Positions 44,857 through 55,300 of a stretch of 64,000 bases of DNA are shown in pieces. The stretch is from Zingiber officinale (taxonomy: Eukaryota; Streptophyta; Magnoliopsida; Zingiberales; Zingiberaceae), in contig NC_055992.1 in assembly GCF_018446385.1 (NCBI RefSeq), forward strand, positions 19,562,877-19,626,876, given 5' to 3'. Every line of letters starts with the position of its first letter. The first letter of the stretch is position 1. Both the position numbers and the translations under genes were made by a program. Below the pieces are notes generated by a model that made no database searches, was not told where the DNA came from, and worked only from the letters and a program-made list of their open reading frames with translations.

Positions 44857-45541
44857 TGCCGAGAAACGAAAAGGCAGAAGGTTCAAGAGGAAAGATGGCC
44901 GAAAAACACGAAGCTGAAAATATGGCAGTGGGAAAGCAGCAATGGAGATGGAAAGGGAAAGCTTACGAGAGGGAGAGGACCACTGCAGGGAGCAAGGAAT
45001 CGCCACAGCAAGGTGCCGAGGATCGCTGGAGCACTGGACACAGAAGAGCCGTCGGAGCAGATTCGTCGGAGAGCACGAAGAAAACGCAGAGGTAGAAATG
45101 GAGACACGGAGGTTTTATAAAGATGGGTGCGACCGACCGGAGCCGTCTGATCTAGGGCACAAGAATTAGAGTGCACATCCGACCGTTGAATTCGAACCGC
45201 CAAACGTCACATCAGCAGCTGTCACCTTAGACGTGCGGGGACTGCACCGGTGACACATGGAGTCCTCCCACAAGGCAACGTTTAATGGGCGTGGGCGCGT
45301 GTTCGGCCTTAATGAGGGTGGTTTACGTGTATTCCGAGGATATTTGGGCAGCGTTAGCATTGACCTCCCGACTCGCACCCCTCCAGGAGCGATGAGGAAA
45401 AAATCCAAGTACAAAGGCTTAAAGCGCCGATCGGCAGAGAAAGATCAGACCCATTGGTTGATCGGCCAATTGGTCACTAGACTACTTATCCAGTCAGTCG
45501 GACTTGCAGCCTCATTCGACTAGACTTGAGGGGGAGACACG
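44857..45541 (+). other. Element C subterminal leader (upstream of the antisense gene)
   Basis: Noncoding with respect to gag-pol. It carries a TTTATAAAA box on the minus strand (about 45113-45121) about 260 bp before the antisense start. Frames in this part are overlapping shadows. Confidence 0.55.
45524..45541 (+). promoter_or_regulatory. Polypurine tract of element C
   Basis: CTTGAGGGGGAGACACG lies directly before the 3' LTR. Confidence 0.8.
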
Positions 45542-46472
45542 TGATCTGGTGGTAAGGTAGGGCCCGGTTGGCAGGAGGTCAAAGTGGTCAATGTTAGGCG
45601 GGCGTCCGATCAGGCGAATTACCTCCGTGGGTAGCAGGAATGGTAGACGGTCCGACACTTCGACGCTCGGTCAGACACCGAGCTTTCGATGCTCATGAAG
45701 CTCAACCAGGGAGGCACGAATGCCGAGCGGCCATCCTACTCGAGCAAACAGTGGATGCAGCCTTGTCCTAGTAAACAGGGCTCCCTCGCCCGATGGGGGA
45801 AGCCAACCAGCATAACACTGGACGAGCGGACGCTTGACCCGGCTCTTGCATCACCCAGACGTCAGACTGGCCGAGCGGCTCTCCCGCTTGGGACGCTCAA
45901 CCTGGCTATTGCATCACCCGGGCGACGGACTGGCCGAGTGGCTCTCCCGCTCGACCTAATAACAGATAAAGGAGCAGTTGGAAATATCTTCCTAGGGATC
46001 AATGGCATCGGTAGGCGACATGGTCAGTGACGTGGTCAGACAGAGGATCATACGGTGGAAGCTTCCACTGTCACGTCAGGGATATGCTCGGGCTGTTAAG
46101 GTATGACGTCAAACACGCTTTTCTGACACAACCTTTCCATGCATGCTTTGGGAAGCGTGCACGTTTCGGGAAGCGTGTGCGCGCCTCCTGGGAGCTCTAT
46201 ATAAGAAGCTCCAAAGCTTCATCGGAGGTATGATTTTTCATCACTGTAACTACAGTTACGCTGCTCCTTTTTTCTCTACTTCATTTGCTTGCCACTGGTA
46301 GCTGACTTGAGCGTCGGAGGGCCATCACCGGGGAACCCCTCCTTGGCTTGACACTAACGACTTTATGGTTACATGTTTAGCTCGTTGGAGATCCGCATCA
46401 CCTTCAGTCGACTTCCAGGCAACGTAAGCGTCATCTTCCCAACGTCCGTCTACTCACACTCGGACAGGATCA
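45542..46472 (+). repeat. 3' LTR of element C
   Basis: 931 bp. It matches the 5' LTR with scattered substitutions and small indels. CTATATAAGAAG at about 46197-46208 is a better TATA box than the mutated 5' version. Confidence 0.92.
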
Positions 46473-46506
46473 CAGATAATAGCCTAGGCTAAGAGTAAAT
46501 TGCACA

Positions 46507-46907
46507 CAAATTCTCCTTCCCTCATATCCCTTCTTGTATTATCCTACCCGATGTAAAGGACCTAGCTCATGTAAAGGAAATCCTTAATCTTTTGATTGAT
46601 TTTAATTTTATATTAGTTGAATGAGAAACTTTTTCTCTAATATAATATTTATATTTTTTTTCAACTTATATATAGGTTGGGCTCAACATGTGGGTCATGC
46701 CCGACCCAAGTCCATGTCTAACTCGACCTGATCCCCAGAGCACGCTACATATCTCATTTCTAAATGAATCATGTCGATTGTTGAACACATTGTTGAGCAG
46801 AGGCACGGACCGAAGCATGGAACTGATGAGCTTAAATGTCAGCTGGATTTTCTGTCAATAATTAGATAATAGCCTAGGCTAAGAGTAAATTGCACACAAA
46901 TTCTCCT
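46507..46907 (+). repeat. Tandem duplication of about 400 bp, copy 2
   Basis: Uninterrupted copy following the remainder of copy 1. It ends with the same AGATAATAGCCTAGGCTAAG and TTGCACACAAATTCTCC. It shows what the target of element C looked like before insertion. Confidence 0.85.
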
Positions 46908-47149
46908 CTGGCTACATCCAATAGTTAGAGTGCGTTTGGTTCGGAATTATTCTTGATAACATTGATTATCCATTCAAGATTATTAACGAAAACTTTGTTT
47001 GATTTAGGTAATCGATGATTCTCGAATAATGTTTCATGCCCGACACGTCAGCAAAAGGGTCATATAACCCGGAATCAGAAAACCTCAAGAAATTAAAGTT
47101 TTTCTTAATTCCGGGGTTAACGATTTTTTTTACCAAAAATACCCTTCGA

Positions 47150-47475
47150 TAAGAAAAAACGTGAAAAAAAAGAAAAAAACATAAAAAATATTTTTAAAAA
47201 AAATATTTAAAAAATTTCAAAAAATAAATAATTTAAAATTTTTAAAAAAATAAAAAATAAAAAAAATCTAAAAAAAATTTAAAATTTAAAAAATCTAAAA
47301 TTTAAAAATTTAAAAATAAAAAATTTAAAAATAAAAAAATTTATAAAAATTAAAATAAATTAAAAATAAATAAATTAAAAAAAATAAAAAAATACTTAAA
47401 AATGTAAAAAAATATACCGAAAAAGGAAAAGTAAAAAAAAACATAAAAAATTAAATAATAATAATAATAATAAGT
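47150..47475. repeat. A/T-only low-complexity tract
   Basis: About 325 bp, nearly all A or T, with very few G or C. The 76-codon minus frame (Phe/Tyr string) is a by-product. Confidence 0.9.
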
Positions 47476-47633
47476 ATAGTTGGTTTTGTAACTAAAGGTA
47501 ATACAGTAAAATATTAAACTAGGGTATTCATTAAAACCTTCAAACAAACAAGTTTTTGTTGCATTACCTAAGTTGAACAAAAAAACATTTGGTTATGTTT
47601 TATTCCTCATAACCTTAATTATGTGATTACTTG

Positions 47634-48401
47634 GTGATCCTGTCCGAATCGTCGAACCAAAGGACGCTGGGCACGTGGCGCTCTCCTAATCGCTGACGCA
47701 GACCTCCAAAGCTCCGGCGATCCTACACAGAAGTCGGGCCGGGAAGGGGTTCCCGGCGGCGACCCTCCGACGCTCAAGTCAGGTAAGCGGACAGAAAAAG
47801 GGTGGCTCCGAAATGTGTAGAATGCATACCTCCGGCAAAGGAAGAGGCTCTTTATATAGAGCCGTGAGAGAACTAGTGCACGTCCACCGAGGCGTATAAG
47901 TGTCCGCAGCCCATACCTCGGTATGTACCTGTCAGAGAGCTTACCTGACACCATACTGCTACAGTTCAGTCATGTCTTCGATGGGACAACAGAACACCTT
48001 GTTGTCAGACTTAGAGTATGGCCTAGCCATAGGACTTGACGGCTGTCAGAAGGTGTTCCTATCCTTCAACCACCGCCCGGCCGGGACGTCCGTCCGGCCG
48101 ACCGGCGTGAATAGCGTCGTCCGGATGGCCTTAATTTCCCGCGCCAGCTGGGCGGCACGCCCATTATGTCCTGCCCTCTCTTAGCCCTTCCGCTCGGCAA
48201 TTTACTACTTCATTGAGCGTCGGAACCCCGACTCCTGTCAGGGCGTCTTTCACTATCAGACGTGTACGGGCAGGCCGATCGGCGTGCCCTTTTTCCATGC
48301 GTCCGGTCGGCTCACCCTTCTTCGACGGACCACCTTGCCCTTTGACCTCCACGTGGTCTTGACCCCTCGTTAGGGGGTCCCGGGCTCTTACCACCGGATC
48401 A
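47634..48401 (-). repeat. 3' LTR of element B
   Basis: 768 bp, nearly identical to the 5' LTR. It is followed internally by the polypurine tract. Confidence 0.93.
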
Positions 48402-48420
48402 CTTGCCTCCCCCTCGAGTC
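48402..48420 (-). promoter_or_regulatory. Polypurine tract of element B
   Basis: The minus strand reads CTCGAGGGGGAGGCAAG next to the 3' LTR. Confidence 0.8.
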
Positions 48421-49034
48421 TAGTCGAAGGAGGCGAAGTCCGACTGACTGGACTGCCGATCTGATGGCTGCATTGGGCCGATCGGCCAGGCGTAAGGATG
48501 CTCATCCGTCCGGCGGTATCTTGTCCATGCCTTGTGTTCTCTTGGAATCCATGCCCTATGCTCTCCCTCACTACCCATCACGTGCGCTGCGCACGGTAAG
48601 GGGAGCTCATTAAATGTGGCCAATATCCTGCTGACACGTGGCGATCGTGTGTTTGTCAGCGTATGGCGGTGGCGTCACTTCCGATGGGACAGCCGCCGTT
48701 TGAAATGAACGGCTGGATGATGACCTCGTTAACAACGACCTGGATCGGACGGTGGAGGTTGATCCCGGGCGGCGATATAAAGCTCACGTCTCTGTCTCCG
48801 CCGCCTTATTGGTTCCTCCTCCTCCGGCGCTCCTCTGCCCGCTTTTTTCTCCGGCGACCTTGCCCCTCAACTCTTCGGCAACCCCAGGCCCCCGTCGATC
48901 ATCTTTCTTGCTCGTAAGACCCTCTTTCTCGTTCCCAACGTTTTCTTCTTGCTATTAATCATTTCCTTCAGGCGATTTTCCTCCATTTCTTGCTCGAACC
49001 TTCCCCTTTTGTCCCGCATTCCTGTCTTTCGATC
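48421..49034 (+). other. Element B subterminal leader
   Basis: Noncoding region between the polypurine tract and the antisense start, related in layout to the leader units in element A (a CACGTGGCG-type segment, then GGGACAGCCG and AACGGCTGGATGATGACCTC). Confidence 0.6.
48773..48783 (+). promoter_or_regulatory. TATA-like box before the element B antisense gene
   Basis: GATATAAAGC, about 260 bp before ATG 49035 and parallel to the boxes in A and C. Supported by position and conservation only. Confidence 0.45.
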
Positions 49035-49711
49035 ATGACTAGTACTTCGCAGTCAACCGGCGGTGCTCCGGGTCTATGGTACTCGACCATGGAAAGTCGT
49101 TTTGACGAGGAGGACGCGTTGCGTCTCGCTAGGACTTACGACATTCCTTCCGACCACCAAATAGTATTAGCCACACTGGCCGATCGGCCTCATGCACCAC
49201 CGATCGGCACAGTTCTTTTCTTCCATGACCAATTTCTGGCCGGACTACGCTTCCTGCCCCATGAATTTTTCCTGCAAGTCTGCAATTACTTCCGCATTCC
49301 GCTCGGCCAGGTAGTTCCCAACTCCATTAGGCTGCTGAGCGGAGTAATAGTTTTGTTCAAACTGAACGGCATCCCCTTAGATCCAAAAATCTTCCACTAC
49401 TTTTACTATCCCAAGCAAGCCGAGTGGGGTACTTTTGTTTTTCAATCTAGGATAGGTTTCGTACTCTTCGATAACATGCCGAGCTCCAACAAACATTGGA
49501 AGGAGCATATTTTCTATATACGTTTTCCCGAGCGGCCAACCTTTCGGACCATCGCAACCGGAGCTCGGCAAATTTAGAGGCGACGCAGCCTACCTTCATG
49601 CAGCCGAACGGCTAGTTGGCCAGCGCTATCATATTGATAAGCTACTCCTCCCGGGAGTAATGCACATATTCGGCTTGTCCTCTACCACAGCCGACCTGCC
49701 CTGCAGCATGA

Positions 49712-49771
49712 GTAAGTTCCCTTATCTTCCCGTTTGTTTTGTTCTAACTGATTTATTTTTTGCTTCTGCAG
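49712..49771 (+). other. Intron 1 of element B antisense gene
   Basis: 60 bp, GTAAGT to CTGCAG, with TTCTAACTGATTTA as likely branch region, in the same place as in A and C. Confidence 0.82.
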
Positions 49772-50478
49772 CTGAAGTCATGTGGCGCACCAAAGCTACC
49801 GAGAAGCTCAAATTGAAGGTCGTCTAGATCGAGGCGGTGACGAACAAGGAGGCCGCCGAACGGGGCCTTTCTCCAGCTGATCCGGCCGGTGAAGAAGGTG
49901 AGGGGACACCAACTGTCCCCGAAGCTTCAGACGCCCCTGCCTCTCACGAGGAGGCAGCGGGCGACATAGAACCTCCTACCCAAGCCGAGGTGGAGGGCCG
50001 CTCGGCGGACGATGTTCCGCTAGTCACTCGGAAGCGCCGCCGGCCAGAATCTGTGTCTGCCTCCACTCCACTTAATGAGCCACCGCCCGAGCGGGGCACG
50101 GATGCTACGATGCTGTCCGGGACGATTTCCCTCGAGAGTACTCCGACCCCTCATGGCTCTCCGAGGGCCAGCTCTGAGGTGCCACCATCCAGCCCTTCCA
50201 GAACTCTGCGCCGTATCAGGCGTTTGGGCGACCTCCCCTCCTCATCCACCAGTAAGGCCGATGCCTCTCAGAGCGAGCCGAGCGGCTCGAATTTAATTAA
50301 GACCGTTCTGCGCCTCCCCACAGAGAGATACATGGCTGCTGCTGATCGGCCCGTGGTTCCCGAGCAGCAGATCACCTTGACGGGCCACCTTGCAAAAGCT
50401 TGGGAGGACGCTCGGCGTCGCATAAAAGAGATGACTCCTGGGCAGCTCGGCGACAGCAACCTCCAACAGGCCACCGGG

Positions 50479-50543
50479 GTATGCCCTTCCTCTTTATTCG
50501 TGTAGTGGAATTAAGTTTTTAACCTATTCACCTTTGATCGTAG
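50479..50543 (+). other. Intron 2 of element B antisense gene
   Basis: 65 bp, GTATGC to CGTAG, phase 0. It separates ATG-like codons GCCACCGGG from AACTGGGTGGAG. Confidence 0.75.
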
Positions 50544-51522
50544 AACTGGGTGGAGCAGATTGCTATTAGCAATCGGTTGGCCGAGCTGGAGTACGAACTG
50601 AGAAAACTTAAAGCCGCCGGGGACAACCAGCAATCGACGGCCGCTCTGGAGAAGGCCAAGAAATCACTGGAAGCCGAACGGAAAAGGGCTTCCGATCTGG
50701 CGAGCAAGGTCGTCCGGCTTGAGGCGATGATCAAGCAACGAGATAAGGAGATCAAGACGGCGACCACCAGGAAGCTCCAGGCCATCGAGGATATGGACCT
50801 CATGAAGGTGGAGATCAGGGGGCTGGAACAACGGATCAAAGATTTGGATGCCCTGCTAGCCACCGAGAAAGAGAGCCGCTCGGCCGATCTCCAAAGATTT
50901 GATGGAGATTTGAAGGATCTTCAGGCCGCCAGCGACGCTGCCCACGCCGCGCTCAAAGAATATCAAGAGGGGGAGTCGGCTCGCTCCGAAGAAGGGAGGA
51001 AGGCGTTCCTCCGCTCGGAAGACTTCGGAGAGAAGTTTACCGACAAGATATCCCTCACTTTCGAGGAGGCGATCAAGGCGGCGGTGGGCTATCTGAAGAC
51101 CAAAGGCCACCTGCCTGCCGAGCTGACCATCCCCCCCGAGGACCTCGCGAGCGTGATGGACTCCATCCCCGACGCTCTTTTTGATTTTGATGCGTGAGGA
51201 GCGTTTTCATGAACTTTTTTGTATTCCCGCCGTTTGGCCCAACTTTTTTCTGTAATGACTTGTTTGATTAAGTGTTCTTTATATCCTTTCCGCTCGGCTC
51301 AATTCGATCGTCTTAATTACATCCATCATGCGACCGCACAGCCGCTAAGCTTTTGAACGTAACCGCTCGGCATTTTCATGCTAAGATCCCTAACTTTCAC
51401 TGACCAACTTTTTCTTTGTGCCTTACCCCCAAAGAGATTTTCTGTACATTTTTAATGAGAGAGCCGCTCAGCCGTATAACTAGGCTATCATTGATTGTAT
51501 CATGTGACTGGCTATCCGCTCG

Positions 51523-52220
51523 GACGTTTATAGACGCCGGCTCGTCTCTCGATATTTAACGTCGGAGCTCGACGGCCTTCCGCTCGGACGTTTATAGACG
51601 CCGGCTCGTCTCTCGATATTTGACGTCGGAGCTCGACGGCCTTCCGCTCGGACGTTTATAGACGCCGGCTCGTCTCTCGATATTTAACGTCGGAGCTCGA
51701 CGGCCTTCCGCTCGGACGTTTATAGACGCCGGCTCGTCTCGATATTTAACGTCGGAGCTCGACGGCCTTCCGCTCGGACGTTTATAGACGCCGGCTCGTC
51801 TCTCGATATTTAACGTCGGAGCTCGACGGCCTTCCGCTCGGACGTTTATAGACGCCGGCTCGTCTCTCGATATTTAACGTCGGAGCTCGACGGCCTTCCG
51901 CTCGGACGTTTATAGACGCCGGCTCGTCTCTCGATATTTAACGTCGGAGCTCGACGGCCTTCCGCTCGGACGTTTATAGACGCCGGCTCGTCTCTCGATA
52001 TTTAACGTCGGAGCTCGACGGTCTTCCGCTCGGACGTTTATAGACACCGGCTCGTCTCTCGATATTTAACGTCGGAGCTCGACGGCCTTCCGCTCGGACG
52101 TTTATAGACGCCGGCTCGTCTCTCGATATTTAACGTCGGAGCTCGACGGCCTTCCGCTCGGACGTTTATAGACGTCGGCTCGTCTCTCGATATTTAACGT
52201 CGGAGCTCGACGGCCCTCAA
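51523..52220. repeat. 64-bp tandem array in element B, about 11 copies
   Basis: Unit: ACGTTTATAGACGCCGGCTC, GTCTCTCGATATTTAACGTC, GGAGCTCGACGGCCTTCCGCTCGG. Copies are nearly identical (one lacks two bases near 51735, a few have single changes), so the array is young or kept uniform. The unit is clearly related to the type 2/type 1 mixture in element A. Confidence 0.93.
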
Positions 52221-52342
52221 GGCTAATTTTAATATTGCCGATCGGCGGACCCATGGGCCATCCTTTGAATTAATTTTGATTCCTGCATTACAAGGACACG
52301 GGCAACTAACATATACAAAAATAATTTACATTCGTGCACCTT

Positions 52343-55300
52343 TCACCCCGCTCGATAAGGTTGGAGATGATTCGCACTCCACGGTCGATCCAGCTGCCGC
52401 CCGTCTTCATCCTCCAAATAATATGCTCCCGATCGGAGCTTAGCAATAACCTTGAAGGGGCCCGCCCAGGGAGCTTCTAACTTGCCAACATCGCCGACCG
52501 GCTTGACTTTCTTCCAGACAAGATCGCCGACTTGGAATGATCTGGGGATTACACGGCGGTTGTAATTTTGCTTCATCCGTTGCCGGTACGCCATCAGTCG
52601 AACGGACGCCTTGGTTCGCTCCTCGTTGACCAAATCCAGCTCCATGTTCCTTCGTTCGGCGTTGCCATCATCATAACTCTGAATCCGGACGGACTCGACA
52701 CCGACTTCGACCGGAATAACTGCCTCACCACCATATACCAAATGGAATGGCGTGACGCCCGTCCCTTCCTTCGGAGTCGTCGGGATGGCCCACAAGACGC
52801 CCGGCACTTCATCAGGCCAACTTGCTCCCAAATGGTCGAGCCGAGTGCGCAGAATACGAAGAATTTCCCGATTGGCTACTTCGGCTTGACCGTTGCTTTG
52901 GGGATAAGCCACGGATGTGAAGTGTTGCTCGATGCCGTAGCCTTTGCACCACTCCTCTAGCGCCTTCCCTGTGAACTGCCGCCCATTATCGGAAACCAAT
53001 CGGCGAGGGATGCCGAACCGACAAATGATGTGTTGCCAGATGAATTTTTTGACCATATGCTCGGTGATTTTTGCCAGCGGCTCGGCCTCCACCCACTTGG
53101 AAAAATAATCTACCGCCACTAGTAGAAATTTCCGCTGTCCGGTTGTCATAAGAAATGGACCAACGATATCCATTCCCCACTGGTCGAACGGACACGAGAC
53201 TGTAGATGCCTTCATTTCATCGGCCGGTCGGTGGTAGAAGTTATGGTACTTCTGGCATGAAAGGCACGTCGACACAGTCCGAGCGGCGTCTGCTTGTAAA
53301 GTCGGCCAAAAGTACCCGGCCAGGAGGATCTTCTTGGCCAACGATCGTCCGCCCGGATGCCCTCCGCACGATCCCTGATGTACTTCTTGGAGGATGTAAG
53401 CCGAGTCCTCCGAGCTCACGCATTTCAACAATGGGCGTGAGAAAGCCTTTTTGTAAAGCTGATCGCCGATGAGTGTGAACCGACCGGCTCTTCTCCTTAG
53501 CAGCTGAGCTTCATACTCATTGGATGGTGTGGCGCCCGAGCAGAGGAACTCTATGATGGGTGTTCTCCAGTCGCTCGGAATCGTGAGGCCTGCCATCCGA
53601 TCGACATGCGCCACCAACAATACTTTTTCAATTGGCTGCTGAATGGCGATCGGCGTTATTGAGCTCGCGAGCTTGGCTAACTCATCGGCCGCTTGATTTT
53701 CTGCTCTGGGTATCTTCTGAACAATAACTTCTCTAAAGTCGGCTTTGAGCTTTTCGAAGGCTTCAGCGTAGAGCTTGAGTCGAGCATTATTAATTTCGAA
53801 GGTACCAGAGAGCTGCTGAGCGGCCAACTGTGAATCCGAGTGAAGCATTACCCGACCGGCTCCCACATGCCGGGCAGCCTGCAAGCCAGCTATGAGGGCC
53901 TCATATTCTGCTTCATTGTTGGTAGCTTTATAATCCAGCCGGACGGATAAGTACATCTTTTCTTCTTGAGGGGAGAGCAACAATATTCCAATCCCGCTTC
54001 CGAGCCGAGTGGACGACCCATCCACATATATTCTCCACATAGCTTCCGGCTCCGGCCTTTGCACCTCAGTCACGAAATCGGCCAAGGATTGCGCTTTGAT
54101 CACCGAGCGGGGCTGGTATTGGATATCCAACTCACTTAATTCCGTCGTCCATTTGATGAGTCGTCCGGATGCCTCTGGATTCAGTAGGACACGTCCGAGC
54201 GGGCTATTAGTTTTAACAATGATCGTATGCGCCAGGAAGTATGGACGAAGGCGCCGAGCGGCCAGGACCAGCGCGAAAACCAGCTTCTCGAGCCCAGTAT
54301 AGCGAGATTCGGCATCTTTTAAAATATGACTGAGGAAATATACAAGTTCTTCTCCGCTCGACCTCACTAAAGCTGAACCGATTGCATGCTCGGTTGAAGA
54401 CAAGTACATGTGAAGTGGCTCACCCGCAGTCGGCTTGGCTAATATCGAGAGAGAGTTCAGAAATGCCTTCAAATCTTTGAACGCCCGATCGCATTCTTCA
54501 TCCCGGTAAAATTTTGTAGCTTTGTGTAAGATCTTGAAAAACGGAAGGCTCCGGTCAGCGGTTTTGGAGATGAACCTGGATAGAGCGGTGATCCGACCGG
54601 TCAAACGCTGCACTTCTCTTGTATTTCTTGGAGGCGGCATATCTTGTAGAGCTTTCACCTTGCTGGGATTTGCTTCGATGCCCCGCTCGGTCACTATGTA
54701 CCCCAGAAAGCGCCCTCCTTTTGCTCCGAACAGGCACTTCTGGGGATTCAACTTGACCCCATATTTGCGCAGCGTTCGGAAGGTTTCCTCCATGTCCTTG
54801 AAGAGATCGGCCGCTCGGCTGGACTTAATGAGAATGTCATCCACATAAACTTCCAGATTCCGTCCGATCTGCTCTCTGAACACTTTATTCATCAAGCGCT
54901 GATATGTGGCCCCCGCATTCTTCAATCTGAACGGCATTACATTATAGCAATAAGTGTCGTCGGCCGTCACAAAGCTGACTTTTTCTTGATCTTCACGGGT
55001 GAGCGGCACTTGGTGATAGCCCTGGTAAGCGTCGAGCATACAGATTAATTCACATCCGGCCGTAGAGTCCACCAGCTGATCTATCCGAGGCAGAGGATAA
55101 AAATCTTTCGGGCAAGCTTTGTTGAGATCCCGAAAATCTATGCATACTCTCCACTTGTTGCCCGGCTTGGAGACCAATACTACGTTAGCCAACCAGCTCG
55201 GGAACTGTACCTCGCGGATATGGCCGGCCTCCAAGAGTTTCTCCACCTCCGCTCGGATGATAGCATTCTGCTCAGCGCTGAAATCTCTTTTTCTCTGCTT

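Larger units (their letters stand above)
38897..46472 (+). mobile_element. Element C: internally deleted Tat-lineage retrotransposon (7.6 kb)
   Basis: LTRs 38897-39832 and 45542-46472 are flanked by CAGAT (38892-38896 and 46473-46477). In + orientation it holds a gag start, then directly the end of the second RNase H and integrase with several stops. A tandem array, an antisense gene and a polypurine tract follow. Most of gag, protease, reverse transcriptase and the first RNase H are missing. It has the same overall plan as elements A and B but a longer, clearly diverged LTR (TGATCTGGTGG start). Confidence 0.93.
49035..51197 (+). pseudogene. Element B antisense gene, three exons (broken)
   Basis: ATG 49035 (MTSTSQSTGGAPGLWYSTME) opens exon 1, with DRPHAPPIGTVLFF, QVCNYFRIPLGQVVPNSIRL and FDNMPSSNKHWKE. 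A small deletion after PTFRT (about 49550) shifts the frame. The rest (AYLHAAERLVGQRYHIDKLL) continues in another frame to 49711. Intron 1 is 49712-49771 (60 bp, phase 1). Exon 2 (49772-50478) has a TAG at 49825-49827, then a Pro/Ser/Glu-rich linker. Intron 2 is 50479-50543 (phase 0). Exon 3 (50544-51197) is a long coiled coil (NRLAELEYELRKL, KKSLEAERKRASDLASKVVR) ending PDALFDFDA. Length if whole would be about 680 residues. Function is unknown; its conservation with A and C across introns points to past selection. Confidence 0.85.

Noticed and set aside
51523..52220. CRISPR-like array in element B
   Set aside because: The 64-bp units are tandem and nearly identical throughout; no spacers.
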